Assembly: GCA_965203375.1 (NCBI GenBank) | Contig: OZ241886.1 | Span: 3,534,001 to 3,598,000, forward strand | Direction of reading: 5' to 3' | Length of the DNA: 64,000 bases | Source of the DNA: CATQHS01 sp965203375 | Lineage (GTDB): Bacteria; Actinomycetota; Acidimicrobiia; Acidimicrobiales; Aldehydirespiratoraceae | In this document: positions 59,064 to 64,000 of the stretch, one piece after another | Layout of the letters: every line of letters begins with the position of its first letter | How positions within the stretch are numbered: position 1 is the first letter of the stretch | Position numbers and translations under genes: made by a program | The notes under the pieces: generated by a model | Database searches by the model: none | What the model saw: the letters and a program-made list of their open reading frames with translations, nothing else | Told to the model about the DNA's origin: nothing

Positions 59064-60593
59064 TCAGCTCAGGCGCATGTCCTCCACTCGGGCGGTGCCG
59101 TCGTAGCGCGGCGTCCACTCGAGGTTCTCGGCGCCGCCGTAGATGTCGAGGAAGGTCAGGATCGGCAGGATGCCGACATCCTCGCAGTTGGCGGCCAGAA
59201 CGTCCTGGTAGCGGTCACGGCGCACGTCGAGATCAAGGGTGGTGCGGGCCTCGGTCATGGCCGCCTCGAGCTCGTCGTTGTCGTAGGAGGACACCCGGGC
59301 CCCGCTGCCGATGAGCGAGGACAGCCGGTCGGCGTCCTGGATCTCGTTCGAGGTGGACGACATCAGGATCTCCTCCTGGCCATCGCCGAACGGAACCAGG
59401 AAAGCCTGCAGCCAGGGATCGAAGGCGATGAGCTGGAAGTCGACGTTGATGCCGACGGCCTCCATGTCGGACGCGACCGCCTCCGACAGCTCCTCGAACT
59501 TGAGCCAGCGGCCGGTGGGGGCCACCAGGGAGATCTCGGCCCCGTCATAGCCAGACTGGGCCACCAGCTCCCGGGCCCGGTCGGGGTCGTAGTCGTAGTC
59601 CCGCAGTTCCGGGTTGTAGCCGAACACGCCCGAGCCGAGCGCCTGGCAGTTCACCCTGGCGGCTTGGCCCAGGTAGATGAACTCGATGTAGTCGTCGATG
59701 TTCAGGGAGTGGGCGATGGCCTGGCGCAGCTCCTTGGACTGCAGGGGGCCCTCGTAGTTCTTCATCCGCAGGTACGGGTACTCCAGACCCTCGCGGGTGA
59801 TGAGCCGGGGCACGTCCAAAGCCGACTCGGGGTTGATGTTGGTGGCCATGTGGACGTCGCCGGCCTGCAGCGCCGCCACCCGGCCCTGGCTCTCGTCGAT
59901 GAACACGAACCGCACGTTGTCTATCTGCGGCTCGGGGCCCCAGTAGTCCTCGTTGCGGACCAAGTCGAAGTACTGGCCCGGTATCCACTCCACCATCTCG
60001 TAGGGGCCGGTGCCGACGGCTTCGGTGGCGATGTCGCCGCTCTCGGTGAACCCGGGCGGCACCATCTGGATCATGTAGAGCCGGGACGGCAGGATCGGGT
60101 CGGGCCCCACCGTGGTGATGCGGATCGTGTAGTCGTCCACCACCTCGACCCCGGTGATGGTGTCGATCTGGCCCAGCAGCTCGGAGTTGAAGTCGGGGTC
60201 CAGCTCCCGGTCGATGGCATACTTGGCGGCCTGGGCGTTGAAGGCCTCGCCGTTGTGGAAGGTCACGCCCTGGCGGATCTTGACCTCCCAGGTGGTGTCG
60301 TCGATGAGCGTGGGCAGCTCGGACGCCAGCCTCGGCAGCAGGATCGACGGGTCGTCGAGATCGTGCTCGATGAGGCGCTCGTAGACGTTCTCCATGACCC
60401 GGCGCATGCCCCCGTCCTGGGTGATCTGGGGATCCAGGGTGGTGGGCTCGGAGTCGATGGCCAGAGTGATCGAGATCGGATCCTCCGTCGTCGCGTCGTC
60501 GCTGTCGTCGTCGCCGCCGCAAGCCGCGGCAACCAGGGCGAAGGCGAACAGTGCAGCCAGCAGTCTGCTCGCTAATGAAAGGCGTTTAGGCAT
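59064..60593 (-). CDS. ABC transporter solute-binding lipoprotein (SBP family 5, peptide type)
   Basis: A 509-residue protein with a lipoprotein signal (hydrophobic LLAALFAFALVAAAC with Cys near 25) and a family-5 binding domain: SEPTTLDPQITQDGGMRRVMENVYERLI near 47-74, KIRQGVTFHNGEAFNAQ near 100, and YDYDPDRARELVAQSGYDGA near 330. Family 5 proteins bind di/oligopeptides, nickel or small organic molecules. ATG 60593 is right after GAGAG. No permease or ATPase gene is next to it. The frame extends further upstream, but that part is in the repeat region and MFS gene. Confidence 0.87.
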   Translation of the reverse strand: MPKRLSLASRLLAALFAFALVAAACGGDDDSDDATTEDPISITLAIDSEPTTLDPQITQDGGMRRVMENVYERLIEHDLDDPSILLPRLASELPTLIDDTTWEVKIRQGVTFHNGEAFNAQAAKYAIDRELDPDFNSELLGQIDTITGVEVVDDYTIRITTVGPDPILPSRLYMIQMVPPGFTESGDIATEAVGTGPYEMVEWIPGQYFDLVRNEDYWGPEPQIDNVRFVFIDESQGRVAALQAGDVHMATNINPESALDVPRLITREGLEYPYLRMKNYEGPLQSKELRQAIAHSLNIDDYIEFIYLGQAARVNCQALGSGVFGYNPELRDYDYDPDRARELVAQSGYDGAEISLVAPTGRWLKFEELSEAVASDMEAVGINVDFQLIAFDPWLQAFLVPFGDGQEEILMSSTSNEIQDADRLSSLIGSGARVSSYDNDELEAAMTEARTTLDLDVRRDRYQDVLAANCEDVGILPILTFLDIYGGAENLEWTPRYDGTARVEDMRLS

Positions 60594-60753
60594 CTCTCGA
60601 TGTCCCCCCACAGGTAGAGCTATACGATTGAAAGCCAGCCGATCGGCTGGCCGGAGCGGCACGGTATACGAGATATCCCCAGACCGCAAACCCGACTCTA
60701 CCGACGCGGCCTCTGTTCGCCACCCCCGAAGGTCGGCGGGGCTCCAATATCGG

Positions 60754-60989
60754 CGGACGCCGGCTGGCTCGGGGACGACCCGGACCAGGTAACGGCCTGG
60801 CGGACGCCGGCCGGCTCGGGGACGACCCGGACCAGGTAACGGCCTGGCGGACGCCGGCCGGCTCGGGGACGACCCGGACCAGGTAACGGCCTGGCGGACG
60901 CCGGCCGGCTCGGGGACGACCCGGACCAGGTAACGGCTTGGCGGACGCCGGCCGGCTCGGGGACGACCCGGGTTCAGGTAGCGGCTTGG
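60754..60989 (+). repeat. Five tandem copies of a 47-nt unit at the 3' end of the MFS gene
   Basis: Units at 60754, 60801, 60848, 60895 and 60942. The first four are nearly identical (one or two base changes each). The fifth has a few changes and one extra base, and contains the MFS stop codon (60974-60976) and last codons. The array therefore seems seeded from the gene's own end. The gap 60594-60753 before it shows no gene. No spacers, so it is not CRISPR. Confidence 0.9.
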
Positions 60990-62104
60990 CGGGCGCTGAA
61001 GATGACGGCCGGGGCCACCAAGACGGCGGTCACGGCCATCACCGCCGGGCCCAGGCCGGTGAGCAGCAGCAGCGCGGCCACCCCCAGCGGGGCGCCCGAC
61101 AGGGTGACGCCCCGGGCCACCCCGGCCAGGGTGACGGCGTCGCCCCGCAGGTCCGGCGGCACGGCCTCGCTCACCGCTGTGATGGCGTGGACCTGGATGA
61201 GCCCCACGGCCGCGCCCCCGACCACCAGCAGGGCGGTGACCACCCCCACGCTCAGGTTGAAGCCCACCCACACCGTGGTGACGGCGGTGACCGCCGACCA
61301 CCAGGCGGTGCTGGCCGCCACCCTGGCGCCGGGCACCCGGGTGGCCCAATACCCGCCGGCGATGGCCGAGGCGTTGGCCACGGCCACCACCACCCCGGTG
61401 GCGGTCCCGCCGGCGCCGTGGAGCTCTAGCCCGATCACCACATAGGAGCCCAGCAGCCCCCGCCACAGCCCGACCGCGATGCTGGCCCACATCCCGAGCC
61501 TCACCCCGGCGTGGCGCAGCAGGTTCGCGAAGCCGGACCCGCCGACCCGCTCGAAGGGCGGCATCCGGTCGAGCAGCAGGGTGGGGACGAGCCCGGCCAG
61601 CACCACTCCCGCGGCCGCCGCGAAGGCGATCTCGAACGAGCGGTCCGACAGGTACCCGCCCAGCACCGGGCCGGCCAGCATGGCCACCGTGGCCGTCATG
61701 TTCAGGTTGGCGATGCCCACCGAGGTCGTCCGGTCCGACCGCACGATGTGGACCTGGTTGCCGGTCCAGAAGAAGGCCCGGGCCACCCCCTGCACCGCCG
61801 CCGACGCGGCCAGCGCGGCCAGGCTGCCCCAGACCACCAGAAGGGCGGCGGACGCGGCCAGGAGCGCGGCCGCGGCGGAGATCACCGCGGTCTGGCCCAC
61901 CAGCCGCATGATCGGCCCCAGCCCCCACCGGGCGACCACCTGCACCGCGGCCGAGAACCCCAGCAGCACCCCGGCCATGGTCCCGGACTGGCCCTGCTCG
62001 GTGGCGTACAGGGGGTAGGCGACCAGGATCATGCCCAGCGAGACCGAGAACAGGAAGGCGGCCGCGTACTGCGCGGCGCTGTCCCGCTCTATCCGGATGG
62101 TCAT
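60974..62104 (-). CDS. MFS transporter
   Basis: A 376-residue protein with about ten to twelve hydrophobic segments. It has QYAAAFLFSVSLGMILVAYPLYATEQGQSGTMAGVLLGFSAAVQVVARWGLGPIM at the N-terminus, and GPVLGGYLSDRSFEIAF and PPDLRGDAVTLAGVARGVTLSGAPLG in the second half. Likely a small-molecule exporter or importer. The ATG at 62104 starts MTIRIERDSAAQ. Its last codons are the seed of the 47-nt array. It lies between the SBP and the aldehyde dehydrogenase, so it may carry a substrate or product of the pathway. Confidence 0.85.
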   Translation of the reverse strand: MTIRIERDSAAQYAAAFLFSVSLGMILVAYPLYATEQGQSGTMAGVLLGFSAAVQVVARWGLGPIMRLVGQTAVISAAAALLAASAALLVVWGSLAALAASAAVQGVARAFFWTGNQVHIVRSDRTTSVGIANLNMTATVAMLAGPVLGGYLSDRSFEIAFAAAAGVVLAGLVPTLLLDRMPPFERVGGSGFANLLRHAGVRLGMWASIAVGLWRGLLGSYVVIGLELHGAGGTATGVVVAVANASAIAGGYWATRVPGARVAASTAWWSAVTAVTTVWVGFNLSVGVVTALLVVGGAAVGLIQVHAITAVSEAVPPDLRGDAVTLAGVARGVTLSGAPLGVAALLLLTGLGPAVMAVTAVLVAPAVIFSARQAAT

Positions 62105-62211
62105 GGGCGCACTGTCGGGCTAACGGCTGGACGGATGGCGGACGGGCCGGCGGCAGGCTAACGGACTGACGGGCCGAGGGGGGCGGAAGCGGGCGCGGGC
62201 TTGCCAGCGGG

Positions 62212-63714
62212 CTACCGGCTGGGGCGGACGCTGACGCTGATGGCCTTGGACCGGGTGTGGCTGATGATGTCGTCGACCAGCCCCAGCTCCTTGCCGATGC
62301 CGGACTGCTTCCAGCCGCCGAAGGGGACCCCCGGGTAGCGCACCTCCACGTCGTTCACCCACACGTAGCCGGCGTCGATGGAGCGGGCCGCGTGCAGGGC
62401 CCGGTCGATGTCGTTGCTCCAGATGCTGGCGGTGAGCCCGTAGGGGGTGTCGTTGGCCATCTCTATGGCCCGGGCCGGGTCGGTCCAGGCGGTGACGGCC
62501 AGCACCGGCCCGAAGATCTCATCGGCGGCCAGGGTGGCGCCGTGCTCGACCGAGTCGAACACGGCCGGGCGCACGAAGGCCCCGGCGGACAGGTCGGGGT
62601 CGGCGGGGGGCTCGCCGCCGGTGCGGAGGCGGCCGCCCTCGGCCAGGCCGGTGCGGACGTAGCCGAGGATCCGGTCGCGGTGGGCGTGCGACACCATGCA
62701 GCCCATGTCGGTGGCCGGATCGTCGGGCATGCCGATGCGGATGGTCTCGGTCTGGTCCACCACCCGGTCCACCACCTCGGAGGCGATGGAGGCGTGGATC
62801 AGCAGCCGGCTGGTGGCGCCGCAGCTCTGGCCGCCCACCCGGGCGAAGTTGGAGCCCTTCACCACCGCGGCCGCGGCCACCGAGGGGTCGACGTCGCCGA
62901 AGATCACGATGGGGTTCTTGCCCCCCAGCTCCAAGGTGACGCTCTTGAGCACCCCCGAGGACCCGGCCGCGGCCTGCACGGCCAGCCCGGTGGGCAGCGA
63001 CCCGGTGAACGAGATGCGGGGAACGCCGCGGTGGGCGACCAGAGCCGCGCCAGCCTCGGCCCCGCCGCTGACGACGTTGAGCACCCCGGCGGGCAGCAGA
63101 TCCGCGGCCAGAGAGGCCACGACCAGCGGCGACAGCGGGGTCTGCTCGGCCGGCTTGAGCACCACCGCGTTGCCCGCGGCCAGGGCCGGGGCGATCTTCA
63201 TGCAGGCGAACAGGGTGGGGTGGTTGTAGGCGCAGATGGCGCCCACCACCCCCCAGGGCGCGGGCTCGGTGAAGTGCAGCCCGGCGGGGGTGGCCGGGAT
63301 GGTGCGGCCGTGCAGTTCGGGGGCCACCCCGGCGATGGTCTGGAGGAACTTGCCGCCCTTGGCCGCGCTGGCGGTCATGGACCCCACCGCGGTGCCCCCG
63401 TCGCGGGCGTCGAGCAGGCCGAGCCGCTCGGACTCGGCGGCCACCCGCCGGCCCAGCTCGGCCAGCCGGGCCGCCCGCTCCCCCAAGCCCAGGGCCGCCC
63501 AGGCCGGCTGAGCCTGCCGGGCCGCCTCCACCGCCCGGTCCACGTCGCCCGCCCCGGCCTGGTGGACCCGGGCCAGCACCCCGGCGGTGGCCGGGTTCAG
63601 GTCGTCAGCGACGGCGCCGTCGGCGGCGGCCTCCTCCCGGCCGCCGATCCACAGGGGGACCTCCTCGGGGGCGTCGGGCCGGGCCGGCAGGTCGAGCAGG
63701 TCGGCTAGAGCCAC
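62212..63714 (-). CDS. Aldehyde dehydrogenase family protein
   Basis: A 500-residue NAD(P)-dependent aldehyde dehydrogenase. Motifs are PWGVVGAICAYNHP near 153, ISFTGSLPTGLAVQ near 232, the catalytic Glu in LELGGKNPIVIF near 257, the catalytic Cys in GGQSCGATSRLLI near 294, and DEIFGPVLAVTAW near 395. The GTG at 63714 begins the homologous region (DLLDLPARPDAPEEVPLWIGG). By context it could oxidise a semialdehyde from ring cleavage, such as 2-hydroxy- or 2-aminomuconate semialdehyde, but this is inferred. Confidence 0.88.
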   Translation of the reverse strand: MALADLLDLPARPDAPEEVPLWIGGREEAAADGAVADDLNPATAGVLARVHQAGAGDVDRAVEAARQAQPAWAALGLGERAARLAELGRRVAAESERLGLLDARDGGTAVGSMTASAAKGGKFLQTIAGVAPELHGRTIPATPAGLHFTEPAPWGVVGAICAYNHPTLFACMKIAPALAAGNAVVLKPAEQTPLSPLVVASLAADLLPAGVLNVVSGGAEAGAALVAHRGVPRISFTGSLPTGLAVQAAAGSSGVLKSVTLELGGKNPIVIFGDVDPSVAAAAVVKGSNFARVGGQSCGATSRLLIHASIASEVVDRVVDQTETIRIGMPDDPATDMGCMVSHAHRDRILGYVRTGLAEGGRLRTGGEPPADPDLSAGAFVRPAVFDSVEHGATLAADEIFGPVLAVTAWTDPARAIEMANDTPYGLTASIWSNDIDRALHAARSIDAGYVWVNDVEVRYPGVPFGGWKQSGIGKELGLVDDIISHTRSKAISVSVRPSR

Positions 63715-63828
63715 GTTCGCATTCCTCGCTTTTCGCTCAGCTTGCCGGGGACGGGGCCGGTTTCGGGCCGACGCCAGCCCTGGCGGCCTTCAACGTTGCC
63801 GGGGCGGGGCCGGGGCGAGACGGCTGGA

Positions 63829-64000
63829 TCAGCTCGCCGCGGCCAGCTCGGGGTACCACTGGCGGCCCTCGACGTACTGGAGCCAGAGGCCGTCCATGTA
63901 GAACCACCGCTTCATGGCGGCCGAGCGGACCGCGGCGATGGCGTCGCTCTGGCTGCGCTCGTCGGTGGAGTGCTTGGTGACGATCTCGAACCCGGCGTCG
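63829..64000 (-). CDS. C-terminus of an unidentified protein (partial, at window edge)
   Basis: The last 57 codons of a minus-strand gene that continues past the window, ending at TGA 63829-63831. The visible residues include EIVTKHSTDERSQSDAIAAV, MKRWFYMDGLWLQYVEG and QWYPELAAAS. The codon bias is GC-rich and consistent with coding. I do not recognise the family. It precedes the aldehyde dehydrogenase gene (gap about 114 nt, nothing seen in it). Confidence 0.55.
   Translation of the reverse strand, partial: DAGFEIVTKHSTDERSQSDAIAAVRSAAMKRWFYMDGLWLQYVEGRQWYPELAAAS

Noticed and set aside
60754..60989. Possible CRISPR array
   Set aside because: Units follow one another without spacers and derive from the MFS gene end; no cas genes in the window.
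60594..61928. Upstream extension of the family-5 binding-protein frame through the 47-nt array
   Set aside because: The signal peptide and lipobox place the start at 60593. The extension is antisense-like to the MFS gene plus translated repeats.
1..64000. tRNA, rRNA, integrase or transposase genes marking island borders
   Set aside because: None could be recognised on reading either strand, so no attachment site or insertion sequence is claimed.

Overview
The window is high-GC bacterial DNA (roughly 65-72% G+C by eye in most genes). It has the gene content of an actinobacterium, perhaps an acidimicrobial lineage: two LLM-class (F420-type) oxidoreductases, a PPOX flavoprotein of the kind common in actinobacteria, six VOC-fold proteins, lipoproteins with classical lipoboxes, and many GTG/TTG starts. 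The lineage is inferred from gene content and composition; no rRNA or tRNA gene was recognised. Several islands of clearly lower G+C (about 43-47% where I hand-counted 60-nt blocks) interrupt this background and hold the accessory genes.

Region by region. 1-3167: end of an unknown gene, a zinc alcohol dehydrogenase, a FGGY-type sugar kinase and a VOC protein. 3221-22075: a large defence island, a DISARM-type restriction system with an unusual composition. In order it holds a C5-cytosine DNA methyltransferase (drmMII-like), an AT-rich GHKL ATPase fused to a PD-(D/E)XK-like nuclease (paraMORC-like), the SNF2 helicase DrmD, the adenine methyltransferase DrmMI (interrupted by one in-frame TAG), an inserted accessory segment, the helicase DrmA, a 32-codon micro-ORF and the DUF1998 protein DrmB. 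No phospholipase-D gene (drmC) follows; two small AT-rich genes do. 22954-24947: an ATPase gene remnant and an AAA/DUF4143 ATPase with a perfect palindromic operator. 25074-35656: VOC proteins, a tightly overlapping three-gene cassette led by a TIGR04255-family protein (25862-27532), two exported proteins, an MDR oxidoreductase, an O-methyltransferase-like enzyme, an amidohydrolase and an LLM oxidoreductase. 35701-37532: an AAA_21 ATPase with a DUF4276 (TOPRIM-like) partner, a probable two-gene defence module. 37615-50713: metabolic genes (methyltransferase, LLM oxidoreductase, VOC/NTF2/enoyl-CoA hydratase cluster, acyl-CoA synthetase, ketopantoate-reductase-like enzyme) interleaved with AT-rich islands. 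The islands carry three paralogous polytopic membrane proteins (GT-C glycosyltransferase-like) and two paralogous membrane-anchored extracytoplasmic proteins, one with an internal domain duplication. 50813-64000: a TauE-type permease, amidohydrolase, NAD-epimerase and PPOX flavoprotein, then a catabolic-looking cluster: isochorismatase-fold hydrolase, VOC, FAD monooxygenase, HpcH aldolase and RidA, followed by an ABC solute-binding lipoprotein, an MFS transporter and an aldehyde dehydrogenase.

How the genes may work together. The island 3221-22075 has two modification enzymes of different chemistry (m5C and N6-mA or N4-mC) with two helicases, a DUF1998 protein and a GHKL-nuclease. This looks like a fusion of DISARM class 1 (drmD-drmMI-drmA-drmB) with a C5-methylase/paraMORC restriction module. 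The adenine methylase currently carries an amber codon, so the system may be decaying or altered. A second theme is short tandem duplications in gaps between genes. At three loci (28056-28100, 30640-30738, 55578-55704) a module spanning a start codon, with or without its ribosome-binding site, has been iterated at 27-35 nt spacing.
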